Of a stretch of 64,000 nucleotides of DNA, positions 1 to 7,401 are shown piece by piece. This stretch comes from Bacteroidales bacterium (GTDB lineage Bacteria; Bacteroidota; Bacteroidia; Bacteroidales; F082). The stretch covers positions 186,001 to 250,000 of the forward strand of contig JAFUVT010000033.1 of assembly GCA_017477425.1 (NCBI GenBank), read 5' to 3'. Position 1 is the first letter of the stretch; every line of letters starts with the position of its first letter. The notes below the pieces were generated by a model that saw only the letters and a program-made list of their open reading frames with translations, was not told the origin of the DNA and did not search any database. The translations under genes were made by a program, and so were the position numbers.

Positions 1-1205
1 GCTACAAAATCGCCAAGGATGTCACGAATAATATCAAGGAAAAAGCGCTGGGGCAGGAGATTCTCACCTCCGTGAAACCCGGCGAGATGATGGTCAAGAT
101 TGTGCACGACGAACTGGCCGACCTGATGGGCGGCGATGCCGTCGACATCAACCTGAAAGGCCAGCCGAGCATCATCCTGATTGCCGGTCTGCAAGGCTCG
201 GGTAAGACCACTTTCTCGGCCAAGTTGGCTTCCTACCTGAAGCGTAAACGCAGCAAGCAGGTGCTGTTGGTGGCTGGCGACGTGTATCGTCCCGCCGCTA
301 TCGAGCAGTTGAAGGTGCTGGGCCAACAGGTTGAGGTTGAGGTATATAGCGAAGACGGCAACAAGAATCCCGTGCAGATTGCCCAAAACGCCATCAACCA
401 CGCCAAGGCGCAAAACAAGAACGTGGTCATCATCGATACCGCCGGTCGTTTGGCCGTTGATGAGGAGATGATGAACGAGATTGCCAACATCAAGGAGACG
501 GTGAAGCCGCACGAGACCTTGTTTGTGGTGGATGCCATGACGGGTCAGGATGCCGTCAACACGGCCAAGGCCTTCAACGACCGCCTCGACTTCGACGGCG
601 TGGTACTCACCAAGCTTGACGGCGACACCCGTGGCGGCGCAGCCCTCACCATTCGCACGGTGGTGGAGAAGCCCATCAAGTTCGTCGGTATCGGCGAGAA
701 GATGGACGCCCTCGACGTGTTCCACCCCAAGCGTATGGCCGACCGTATCCTTGGTATGGGCGACATCGTCAGCCTCGTGGAACGCGCCCAAGAGCAGTTC
801 GACGAAGAGGAAGCCAAGAAGTTGCAGAAGAAACTCGCCAAGAACGAGTTCAACTACAACGACTTCCTGAAGCAAATCCAGCAAATCAAGAAGATGGGCA
901 ACCTGAAGGACTTGGCCAGCATGATTCCCGGCATGGACAAGGCGCTGAAGGGCGAGGAAATCGACGACGACGCTTTCAAGAGCATCGAGGCCATCATCTA
1001 TTCGATGACGCCCGCCGAGCGCGAGAACCCGAAGCTGCTCAACGGCACGCGCCGCAAGCGCATCGCCGATGGTAGCGGCACTAGCATCGTTGAGGTGAAC
1101 CGCCTTGTGAAGCAGTTCGAGGAAACCTCCAAGATGATGCGCATGATGACCACTGGCGGTGGCAAGAAATTGATGCGCATGGCTAGCAATATGAAACGAC
1201 GTTAA
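1..1205 (+). CDS. ffh: Signal recognition particle protein Ffh (5' truncated)
   Basis: GTPase of the signal recognition particle that delivers nascent membrane proteins to the Sec translocon. The reading frame is open from base 3, so the gene enters from outside the window; the ATG at 72 is internal. Visible in order: the end of the N domain (ALGQEILTSVKPGE), the P-loop GLQGSGKTT, DTAGR, TKLDGD, and the C-terminal M domain with a methionine-rich tail (SKMMRMM) that binds 4.5S RNA and signal sequences. It ends 44 bp before folD, with a degenerate palindromic repeat between them. Identity is secure from motif order; only about the first 60 codons are missing. Confidence 0.96.
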   Translation, partial: YKIAKDVTNNIKEKALGQEILTSVKPGEMMVKIVHDELADLMGGDAVDINLKGQPSIILIAGLQGSGKTTFSAKLASYLKRKRSKQVLLVAGDVYRPAAIEQLKVLGQQVEVEVYSEDGNKNPVQIAQNAINHAKAQNKNVVIIDTAGRLAVDEEMMNEIANIKETVKPHETLFVVDAMTGQDAVNTAKAFNDRLDFDGVVLTKLDGDTRGGAALTIRTVVEKPIKFVGIGEKMDALDVFHPKRMADRILGMGDIVSLVERAQEQFDEEEAKKLQKKLAKNEFNYNDFLKQIQQIKKMGNLKDLASMIPGMDKALKGEEIDDDAFKSIEAIIYSMTPAERENPKLLNGTRRKRIADGSGTSIVEVNRLVKQFEETSKMMRMMTTGGGKKLMRMASNMKRR

Positions 1206-1209
1206 ATCT

Positions 1210-1232
1210 GTAGAGACGCATCGCATGCGTCC
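1210..1232. repeat. Degenerate GTAGAGACG-family palindrome
   Basis: The arms GACGCAT and ATGCGTC flank a 3-base centre and are preceded by GTAGA. The left half matches the perfect copy at 11077-11104, but the right half has lost CTCTAC. It lies between ffh and folD. Confidence 0.6.
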
Positions 1233-1249
1233 GCAATAAAATTAGAATT

Positions 1250-2134
1250 ATGGACAATAAGATTATCGATGGCAAAGCCATCTCCGAACAAATAAAGAAA
1301 GAAATCGCCGCTGAGGTGGCCAACATGATTGACCATGGACAGGATGCGCCGCATTTGGCAGCCGTCATCGTGGGCGAAGACGGTGCCAGCAAAACCTATG
1401 TGGCCTCGAAAGAGAAAGCCTGCCATTCGGTGGGCATGACCTCGTCTGTCTATCGTCTGCCCGAGCGCACCACCGAAAAGGAAATGCTCGACATGGTCGA
1501 ATTCCTCAACAACGACCCCGAAATCGACGGCTACATCATCCAACTGCCATTACCTAAGCACATCAACGAAGACAAAATCATCGGTGCCATCGACCCCAAG
1601 AAGGACGTGGACGGCTTCACGAGTGTCAATGCAGGTCGCATGCAGCTCGGTCAGCCTTGTTATGTCCCCGCTACGCCCAATGGCATCATGGAACTCATCA
1701 AACGTTCTGGCATTGAGACGGTGGGCAAGAACGTGGTCGTGATTGGTCGCTCCAACATCGTCGGCACGCCGATGGCCATCCTCATGTCGCGCAAGGGCAT
1801 CGATTCCACGGTGACCTTGTGCCACAGCCGCACCAGGAATTTGCCTGAAATCACCCGTCAGGCCGACATCCTCGTGGCCGCCATCGGCAAGCAAGGTTTC
1901 GTGACTGCCGACATGGTGAAGCCGGGTGCCGTGGTCATCGACGTAGGCATCCACCGCATCGAGGACCCGACCAGCCCGAAGGGTTACAAGATTATGGGTG
2001 ACGTGGATTATGAGGAGGTCTATAAGGTGGCTTCCAAAATCACGCCCGTCCCGGGTGGCGTAGGTCCCATGACCATCGTTTCGCTGTTGCAAAACACCCT
2101 AAAAGCCGCTAAGGGCGAAGTCTATCCTAAATAA
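1250..2134 (+). CDS. folD: Bifunctional methylene-THF dehydrogenase / methenyl-THF cyclohydrolase FolD
   Basis: Interconverts 5,10-methylene-, methenyl- and 10-formyl-tetrahydrofolate for one-carbon metabolism, using NADP in the cytosol. The 294-residue length is normal for FolD. Y50 and K54 in TYVASKEKAC correspond to the catalytic Tyr and Lys of the family. Other hallmarks are QLPLPKHI, PKKDVDGF, the dinucleotide-binding GRSNIVGTPMA, and PVPGGVGPMT near the C-terminus. It is followed after 6 bp by an unrelated exported protein on the same strand, so the two may be co-transcribed. Confidence 0.97.
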   Translation: MDNKIIDGKAISEQIKKEIAAEVANMIDHGQDAPHLAAVIVGEDGASKTYVASKEKACHSVGMTSSVYRLPERTTEKEMLDMVEFLNNDPEIDGYIIQLPLPKHINEDKIIGAIDPKKDVDGFTSVNAGRMQLGQPCYVPATPNGIMELIKRSGIETVGKNVVVIGRSNIVGTPMAILMSRKGIDSTVTLCHSRTRNLPEITRQADILVAAIGKQGFVTADMVKPGAVVIDVGIHRIEDPTSPKGYKIMGDVDYEEVYKVASKITPVPGGVGPMTIVSLLQNTLKAAKGEVYPK

Positions 2135-2140
2135 TCAACA

Positions 2141-3052
2141 ATGGGGAAAGCCTTCCACATCCTTCTGCTTTTGTTGCTATGTGCCCCATGGGCTTGGTCG
2201 CAAAATGCGGGTTTCTCGCCTGTCTTCACCCCCGAACAAAAGGCCTTACTGCCTGAAGAGGTGAATGAGACCTCGGGCTTGTTTCTGCATAACGGTCGTC
2301 TGTGGACGCATAACGACAGCGGTGGCAAGCCCATCCTTTATGGCCTCGACACGACGACTTTTCAGGTGGTTCAAAAAGTTACTTTGGCACATGTGAAAAA
2401 CAAGGACTGGGAGGATGTCTGCACCGATGGTCAGCATGTCTTTGTTGGCGATTTCGGTAACAACAAGGGACAACGCAAGGATTTGAGAATCTATGTCTTC
2501 CCACTTACCGACATTCCTGTAGAGGGCAATGCCACCATTATGGTTGATAGTATCACTTTCAGTTTTGGCGACCAAACCGATTTCAGCAAACGTAGGGTAC
2601 ACGATTACGACTGCGAAGCCATGTTTGCCACCGACGAGAACCTCTACCTGCTCAGCAAAGGCTGGGAAACGGGCACCACGCGGCTTTATCGCCTCTCAAA
2701 AAAGCCTGGAAAACAAGTTGCTGAGGTGGTCAATGGATTCAATTCGCAGGGACAGATTTCGGGAGCCGATTATGACAGGGAGAACCGCATCTTGGTCATC
2801 GTGGGTTATGTTAAGACCATCTGGAAGCCATTCCTCTACATCATCTTCGATTTTGACGATACAGGGGTCAACTTGGCCAACCGACGCTTCGAGATGCCAC
2901 AATGGGCCGGCTGCCAAATGGAGGGCATTTGCTTTTTCGACGACGGCCGTTGTTTTGTCTCAGCGGAGACTTCCAAGACCTTCACTTCGCGCATTTTCGT
3001 GGCCGATTTCAGGAAATGGATTGAGGAAAATTTGAAAAAGAAGACCCCATGA
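2141..3052 (+). CDS. Exported protein, probable beta-propeller, unknown function
   Basis: 303 residues with a clear Sec signal peptide (hydrophobic LLLLLLCAPWAW, cleavage near WSQ). The mature part has spaced blade-like segments such as WTHNDSGG, KNKDWEDVC and VFVGDFGNN, which suggests a soluble beta-propeller of the NHL or SdiA-regulated type. No catalytic motif is recognised. The stop codon overlaps the start of the downstream OmpA-family gene (ATGA at 3049-3052), so they are probably translationally coupled and may act together in the envelope. Function is not assigned. Confidence 0.75.
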   Translation: MGKAFHILLLLLLCAPWAWSQNAGFSPVFTPEQKALLPEEVNETSGLFLHNGRLWTHNDSGGKPILYGLDTTTFQVVQKVTLAHVKNKDWEDVCTDGQHVFVGDFGNNKGQRKDLRIYVFPLTDIPVEGNATIMVDSITFSFGDQTDFSKRRVHDYDCEAMFATDENLYLLSKGWETGTTRLYRLSKKPGKQVAEVVNGFNSQGQISGADYDRENRILVIVGYVKTIWKPFLYIIFDFDDTGVNLANRRFEMPQWAGCQMEGICFFDDGRCFVSAETSKTFTSRIFVADFRKWIEENLKKKTP

Positions 3053-4698
3053 AACGCCTCTCGCTGCTGATATCGTTCGTGCTGTTGCTTGCTACCGGCT
3101 ATGCCCAACACCCCAAGAAAGCCGTAAAGGCCTATGAAGCAGCGGAACAAGCCTTCCAAAAGCGTGACCATCAGAGGGCCTATCAACAGGTGGTGAAAGC
3201 CCTCGTTGAGGATCCAAACTATGCCGAGGCCTGGCTCTTGGAAGGCGAAATTGGAATGGAGACCAAGGACTTTGACATGGCCATATTGGGTTACGAAAAA
3301 GCTCTTTCATCTGATTCCATGGTGTTTCCTCCCGCGGCTGTCACTCTGGCGAGACTCTACGATATGCGAGGCCAATATAAACGTGAAAAGGCTCTGTTGG
3401 GTTGGTATCAGTCGAAACACTTCAATTCCCAACCTCTCGACGGAATAGTCACGGAAATGCTTGAAGTGGCCACTTTCCGCGATGAGTCAGTTAGCCATCC
3501 TGTGCCTTTCGCTCCCGAAACGCTTGGTAATACGGTGAATACGTTGGATGACGAATATGTGAATATGCTCTCGTTTGATGGCCAACAGTTGCTTTTCACC
3601 CGAAAGATGCCCGCCGACAATGGCTATCAAAAGGAAGCACTCTTCATCGCTGAATGGATGGATGGTCAGTGGAACGAGCCCCAGCCGCTTTCGTTTGTCG
3701 ATTTTCCTGAGGATGTCGATCCTGGCGCGGCTTTCATTTCCGCCGACGGCAAGAAGCTTTACTTGACTGGCTGCGGCTGGGGACGTGATGGCAACTGCGA
3801 TCTGTACGTCTCAGAATGCTTGGGACGGCAGTGGAGCAGGCCAAAGCGGCTGTCGGAAAACATCAACACAAGAGGGTGGGAGTCGCAGCCTTGCGTGAGC
3901 AGCGACGGACGCGAGCTTTTCTTCGTGTCGCGCCGTAATGGCAATGCCGACATTTACCGTTGCTTGCGCAACGCCGACGGTTCGTGGGGTTCGCCTCAGA
4001 ACCTGGGCGAACCTGTTAACACGAAGGGTACTGAGATGGCACCATTCCTTCATCCCGATGGTCGTACGCTCTATTTCTCGTCCGACAAGCATATCGGCAT
4101 GGGAGGCTTCGACCTCTTTATGAGCCGTAGGGGAGAAGATGGCCAGTGGGGAAAGCCTGTCAATCTTGGATTTCCCATCAACACACAAGGCGACGAGATT
4201 AATTTTTTCGTGGCCTCCGATGGCAAGACGGCTTTTATCTCGTCGATGCGCGAGGGCGGCAGGGGAGGCTATGATATCTATTCTTTTGAGCTTCCTGAAG
4301 AAATCCGCTCTGATTCGGCCAACTACCTTTCGACAGTTGACGTCATTGAATTGGCTCCTGGCGATGCTGTCGTGCTCCAAAATATCCAGTTTGAGTTCAA
4401 TAGTTCGGAATTGACTGCCGATTCGCAAAGTGGGATCCAGATGATTGTGGACTTTTTGCAGCGCAATCCCGATTTGAACGTGGAATTGGCTGGACATACC
4501 GACAATGTGGGCAGCGATACTTATAATTTGAAGCTTTCTTCAGAGCGTGCGGAAATCGTCAAAAAGGCATTGATTGATAAGGGAATAGCCGCTGACCGAT
4601 TGGAATCGAAGGGCTATGGCGCCACCAAACCTTTGATGCCTAATGACAGCGACGAACATCGTGCCTTGAATCGCAGGACGGAAATGATTGTCAAGTAA
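3049..4698 (+). CDS. OmpA-family protein with TPR and PD40 propeller (PorE-like)
   Basis: 549 residues. A Sec signal peptide (ends near GYAQ) is followed by TPR-like helices (about 25-115), WD40-like PD40 repeats (about 170-420, e.g. LYLTGCGWGRDGNCDLYVS, LYFSSDKHIGMGGFDLF) and a C-terminal OmpA peptidoglycan-binding domain (445-549) with ELAGHTDNVGSD and the LS.ERA motif. The order TPR-propeller-OmpA resembles PorE of the type IX secretion system, but I see no carboxypeptidase-regulatory-like domain between propeller and OmpA. It could therefore be PorE or a general OmpA-type anchor. It overlaps the upstream gene by 4 bp. Confidence 0.85.
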   Translation: MKRLSLLISFVLLLATGYAQHPKKAVKAYEAAEQAFQKRDHQRAYQQVVKALVEDPNYAEAWLLEGEIGMETKDFDMAILGYEKALSSDSMVFPPAAVTLARLYDMRGQYKREKALLGWYQSKHFNSQPLDGIVTEMLEVATFRDESVSHPVPFAPETLGNTVNTLDDEYVNMLSFDGQQLLFTRKMPADNGYQKEALFIAEWMDGQWNEPQPLSFVDFPEDVDPGAAFISADGKKLYLTGCGWGRDGNCDLYVSECLGRQWSRPKRLSENINTRGWESQPCVSSDGRELFFVSRRNGNADIYRCLRNADGSWGSPQNLGEPVNTKGTEMAPFLHPDGRTLYFSSDKHIGMGGFDLFMSRRGEDGQWGKPVNLGFPINTQGDEINFFVASDGKTAFISSMREGGRGGYDIYSFELPEEIRSDSANYLSTVDVIELAPGDAVVLQNIQFEFNSSELTADSQSGIQMIVDFLQRNPDLNVELAGHTDNVGSDTYNLKLSSERAEIVKKALIDKGIAADRLESKGYGATKPLMPNDSDEHRALNRRTEMIVK

Positions 4699-4768
4699 GC
4701 TGAAGGGCCGCTCGGTCGCCGTCTTCGTGACGGACTTCCAAGCAGCCCTTCTTTTCCTTCCGTACGAG

Positions 4769-4792
4769 AAAGGATAACTTGAGCTATCCTTT
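4769..4792. terminator. Hairpin between convergent genes
   Basis: A perfect 8-bp stem (aaaggata / tatccttt) with an 8-base loop lies between the OmpA-type gene and the convergent aminotransferase. There is no strong U-tract, so its role as a bidirectional terminator is inferred. Confidence 0.45.
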
Positions 4793-4817
4793 ACTCAGTA
4801 AATTATGAATCACTATG

Positions 4818-6137
4818 CTATTTCACCGGATGGTCCTTGGCAAAGGCGGCCAGCCTCTCGGCCAAAACTGGAATTTCCTCGCGCTGAATCAGCGAAGTGC
4901 AGGCGCGGATGCCTTGCTTGGTGCTGCCGCAGGTGTCGAGTGAGATGGCGGAGATGCCGTAGTACATCATTTCCTCCACCAAGTCGGCGCCCGTGAAGCC
5001 AGGATAGCAGTAGGTGAAATAGAAGCCGTCGGCGATGGGCTCGCCGCAGTCCTCGTCGTAGGTGATGTAGAAGCCGTTATCGGTGAAGGCCTTCTTCATC
5101 AGTTCGGCCTTGCGACCGTATTCCAGCACGTCCTCACGATAGTTGTAGGTGCCATCGTTGACGGCCTTCATCACGGCGGCCAAAGCATATTGGGCCGAGT
5201 GTGAAGTGCCCGAGCTCAGCGGGTGCAAGGCGCCGAAGAGGATGGCGCGCAGGAAGACTTCCTGTCCGCAGAAGGCTTTCAGGTCGGCATAATGGCGTTG
5301 GGCCAGTTTGTCGCTGATGCCGAGGATGGCGCAGCGCTCGCCGGCGTAGCTGAAAGCTTTCGAGCTGGAAATCATCAGGATGTAGTTGTCGGTGTATTTG
5401 CCCACGCTGGGTTGGAACGGAGCTACGCCCGGGTGGCTGTAGTCCTTGCGGAAGTCCATGCCGAAGTAGGCGAGGTCTTCCATGACGATGACGTCGTATT
5501 TGTTGGCCATTTCGCCGATGATGCGCAGTTCCTCGTCGGTGAGGCACACCCAAGTCGGGTTGTTGGGGTTGGAGTAGAGCAGGCTGTGGATGTTGCCCTT
5601 GCTTAGCACCTCTTCCAGCTTGGCGCGCAGCTTCTCGCCACGGTATTCGTAGATGTCGAAGTGCTCCATCGGGATGCCCAACACCTTGTTCTGGAATTTG
5701 TGGACGGGGAAGCCTGGGTCGATGAAGAGCATCGTGTTCTTCTTCACGCTGGTGTGACCGGCAATCATGAACGAGGCGAAGGCGCCTTGCATGGAGCCGA
5801 CGGTGGGCACGCAGTTGGCGGCATCCACGTCGAGGTCAAGGAAGTTCTTGATGAAGCGAGAGGCCTCTTTTTTTAATATAGGTGCTCCGTCGATGGGCGG
5901 ATAGTTGGCGGCAACGCCATCCTGCAAGGCTTTGATTTGGGCTTCCACGCCGACTTGGGCGGCGGGCAGACCCGGGTTGCCAATCTCCATGTGGATGAAC
6001 TTCTTGCCGCAGGCGGCTTCGATGTCGCGGGCCAGCTTGTTGATTTCGCGGATGCCAGCCTTGCCGATGCTCGGCAGTCCGCTCTCAGCAAAGAGTTTCT
6101 TTGCAATGTCTTGGGGTACGATATTGTTTTGCATCAT
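4818..6137 (-). CDS. PLP-dependent class I/II aminotransferase
   Basis: 439-residue fold-type I aminotransferase. The Schiff-base lysine is K260 in SSSKAFSYAGERC; SNPNNPTW and the downstream EDLAYFGMDF supply the cofactor-binding Asn and Asp/Tyr segment. N-terminal ANYPPIDGAPILKKE matches the substrate-loop region of aspartate/tyrosine-type enzymes. The amino-acid substrate cannot be read from sequence. The initiator may be either of two adjacent ATGs (6137 or 6134). It is probably monocistronic, with its own TATCTTTG box at 6175-6182. Confidence 0.88.
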   Translation of the reverse strand: MMQNNIVPQDIAKKLFAESGLPSIGKAGIREINKLARDIEAACGKKFIHMEIGNPGLPAAQVGVEAQIKALQDGVAANYPPIDGAPILKKEASRFIKNFLDLDVDAANCVPTVGSMQGAFASFMIAGHTSVKKNTMLFIDPGFPVHKFQNKVLGIPMEHFDIYEYRGEKLRAKLEEVLSKGNIHSLLYSNPNNPTWVCLTDEELRIIGEMANKYDVIVMEDLAYFGMDFRKDYSHPGVAPFQPSVGKYTDNYILMISSSKAFSYAGERCAILGISDKLAQRHYADLKAFCGQEVFLRAILFGALHPLSSGTSHSAQYALAAVMKAVNDGTYNYREDVLEYGRKAELMKKAFTDNGFYITYDEDCGEPIADGFYFTYCYPGFTGADLVEEMMYYGISAISLDTCGSTKQGIRACTSLIQREEIPVLAERLAAFAKDHPVK

Positions 6138-6174
6138 ATCTGTTTGATAAATTTTGTCGTTTTATTTGGAACGG

Positions 6175-6182
6175 CAAAGATA
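6175..6182 (-). promoter_or_regulatory. -7 box TATCTTTG of the aminotransferase gene
   Basis: On the minus strand this reads TATCTTTG, matching the Bacteroidota TAnnTTTG consensus, about 38 bp upstream of the ATG at 6137. Confidence 0.6.
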
Positions 6183-6210
6183 GGGAATTAGTGTGAGATG
6201 GGCAAATAAA

Positions 6211-6239
6211 AAAAGCGAGCGGTGGTTTTGCTCGCTTTT
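6211..6239 (-). terminator. Rho-independent terminator after the UlaG-like gene
   Basis: A perfect 10-bp stem (aaaagcgagc / gctcgctttt) with a 9-base loop is followed, on the minus strand, by a run of T. It lies about 40 bp past the stop codon of the MBL-fold lipoprotein. Confidence 0.85.
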
Positions 6240-6280
6240 CCCTTGTTCCGTGTTTGGCGTTCGCCTTGCAAACTCGGTTC

Positions 6281-7021
6281 TTATTCGTAATGCCTTATTC
6301 TGACGTCAATGCCCTCGGCTTCGAGCTGGGTTGGGATGCCGCTAACATCGGTTTGGCCATAATGATAAGGAAACAGCACCTTCGGTTTGACCATTCTTGC
6401 CGCGTTAAGGAGTTGCTCGACCGTCATGGTGTAAGGTTGGTTGCAAGGTAGGAAAGCGATGTCGATGTCGTGGATGTCAGCCATTTCGGGGATGTCTTCT
6501 GTATCAGCAGCGATGTAAATTCTCAATCCGTCAAGGGTTAGGATGAAGCCGTTGTCGCGACCTTTGGGGTGGAATTGCAGGTGCTCTTGGGTGGTGTTAT
6601 ATGCGGGGACGGCCTCAACAGTAAAGTCCTCGGCCAGTTGAAGCGTATCGCCATTAGCCATCACTTTGCCGTAGCCAAGCATGTCGGCGCAGCGTTGGTT
6701 GGTGATGAGTTGCGTGTTGTCGCCCGTGAGTTGCTTGATGGCCAAGGTGTCGAAATGGTCGAAATGCTCGTGGGTGATGAAGAGGTAATCCGCTTTGGGC
6801 ATGGCGGTGTAGTCGATGGCCTTGTCGCCCAACTTCGTCACGGGGTCGATGACGATTTCCTTGCCATCATACTCAATTCTGATGCTGGCATGAGTCAGGG
6901 CGTAAAATTTTACCGTTTTGCCGCTCTTTGTGGTGAAGCTGTCGGTTTCGTATTCATAACTTTGCTGGCTGCATGAGGCCAACCCCAAGAGGGCGAGTAA
7001 GCTGATGATAATCTTCTTCAT
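6281..7021 (-). CDS. MBL-fold metallohydrolase lipoprotein, UlaG-like
   Basis: 246 residues. The lipoprotein signal MKKIIISLLALLGLASC has a lipobox at LASC, so the protein is probably anchored in the envelope. The metal-binding motif THEHFDHFD (HxHxDH) places it in the metallo-beta-lactamase superfamily, and the surrounding sequence (YFITHEH-like strand, PAYNT, AADTEDIPEM) resembles the UlaG-like branch of hydrolases. Cytosolic UlaG is an ascorbate-phosphate lactonase, but the exported location here argues against that substrate. The real substrate is unknown. A terminator follows at 6211-6239. Confidence 0.85.
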   Translation of the reverse strand: MKKIIISLLALLGLASCSQQSYEYETDSFTTKSGKTVKFYALTHASIRIEYDGKEIVIDPVTKLGDKAIDYTAMPKADYLFITHEHFDHFDTLAIKQLTGDNTQLITNQRCADMLGYGKVMANGDTLQLAEDFTVEAVPAYNTTQEHLQFHPKGRDNGFILTLDGLRIYIAADTEDIPEMADIHDIDIAFLPCNQPYTMTVEQLLNAARMVKPKVLFPYHYGQTDVSGIPTQLEAEGIDVRIRHYE

Positions 7022-7083
7022 GTTATGGTGGTTTTGAGGCGGTAAAGATAAGAAAAAGTTTTGTTGGATGAGTAAAAAAAACG

Positions 7084-7110
7084 AAAACCCGCCGAAATTC
7101 AGCAGGTTTT
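7084..7110 (-). terminator. Terminator after tRNA-Val(CAC)
   Basis: A 9-bp stem with one G-U pair (aaaacccgc / gcaggtttt) is followed on the minus strand by a T-rich run. It lies directly downstream of the tRNA. Confidence 0.7.
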
Positions 7111-7114
7111 GTGT

Positions 7115-7192
7115 TGGTGGGACGTACTGGACTCGAACCAGTGACCTCTGCCGTGTGAAGGCAGCGCTCTAAACCAACTGGGCTAACGTCCC
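7115..7192 (-). tRNA. tRNA-Val (anticodon CAC), 3' CCA encoded
   Basis: The minus strand folds as a complete cloverleaf: acceptor GGGACGT / ACGTCCC, anticodon stem CTGCC / GGCAG with loop TTCACAC (anticodon CAC, codon GUG), and T-arm with GGTTCGAGTCC. Discriminator A is followed by an encoded CCA at 7115-7117. Confidence 0.93.
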
Positions 7193-7205
7193 TCCATTCA
7201 AAGAA

Positions 7206-7223
7206 AAAACGCCGTTGGGCGTT
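7206..7223 (-). terminator. Terminator between the two tRNA-Val genes
   Basis: On the minus strand AACGCC, a short loop and GGCGTT are followed by a T run, directly downstream of tRNA-Val(GAC). The two tRNAs may therefore be partly separate transcripts. Confidence 0.55.
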
Positions 7224-7226
7224 TCG

Positions 7227-7301
7227 TGGGGCGAACAAGGATCGAACTTGTGACCTCATGCCTGTCAAGCATGCGCTCTAAACCAACTGAGCTACCGTCC
7301 C
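7227..7301 (-). tRNA. tRNA-Val (anticodon GAC)
   Basis: Cloverleaf on the minus strand with anticodon stem CATGC / GCATG and loop TTGACAG (anticodon GAC, codons GUC/GUU). The T-arm is ACAAG TTCGATC CTTGT. The acceptor stem GGGACGG / TCGCCCC has an A4-C69 mismatch and a terminal G-U pair. The 3' bases after discriminator A are CGA, so CCA is not encoded, unlike its neighbour. Confidence 0.88.
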
Positions 7302-7373
7302 AAATGCGGGTGCAAAAATACGGCTTTTTTCGATACTGGCAAGATTTTTTTTCCGATTTTTTCAAAAAAATTC

Positions 7374-7381
7374 TACCTTTG
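7374..7381 (+). promoter_or_regulatory. -7 box TACCTTTG of the DPP IV gene
   Basis: TACCTTTG matches TAnnTTTG and ends at the GTG that could otherwise be read as a start. Transcription must begin downstream of it, which decides in favour of the ATG at 7402. Confidence 0.65.
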
Positions 7382-7401
7382 TGCAATCAAAACTACTTGT
7401 T

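Noticed and set aside
7023..7386. Minus-strand protein frames with SSVGLER-type strings
   Set aside because: They are the two tRNA-Val genes translated in frame, a common artefact.
7381..7401. In-frame GTG start for the DPP IV-type gene
   Set aside because: The GTG is part of the TACCTTTG promoter box, so it cannot be in the transcript; the ATG at 7402 begins the signal peptide.
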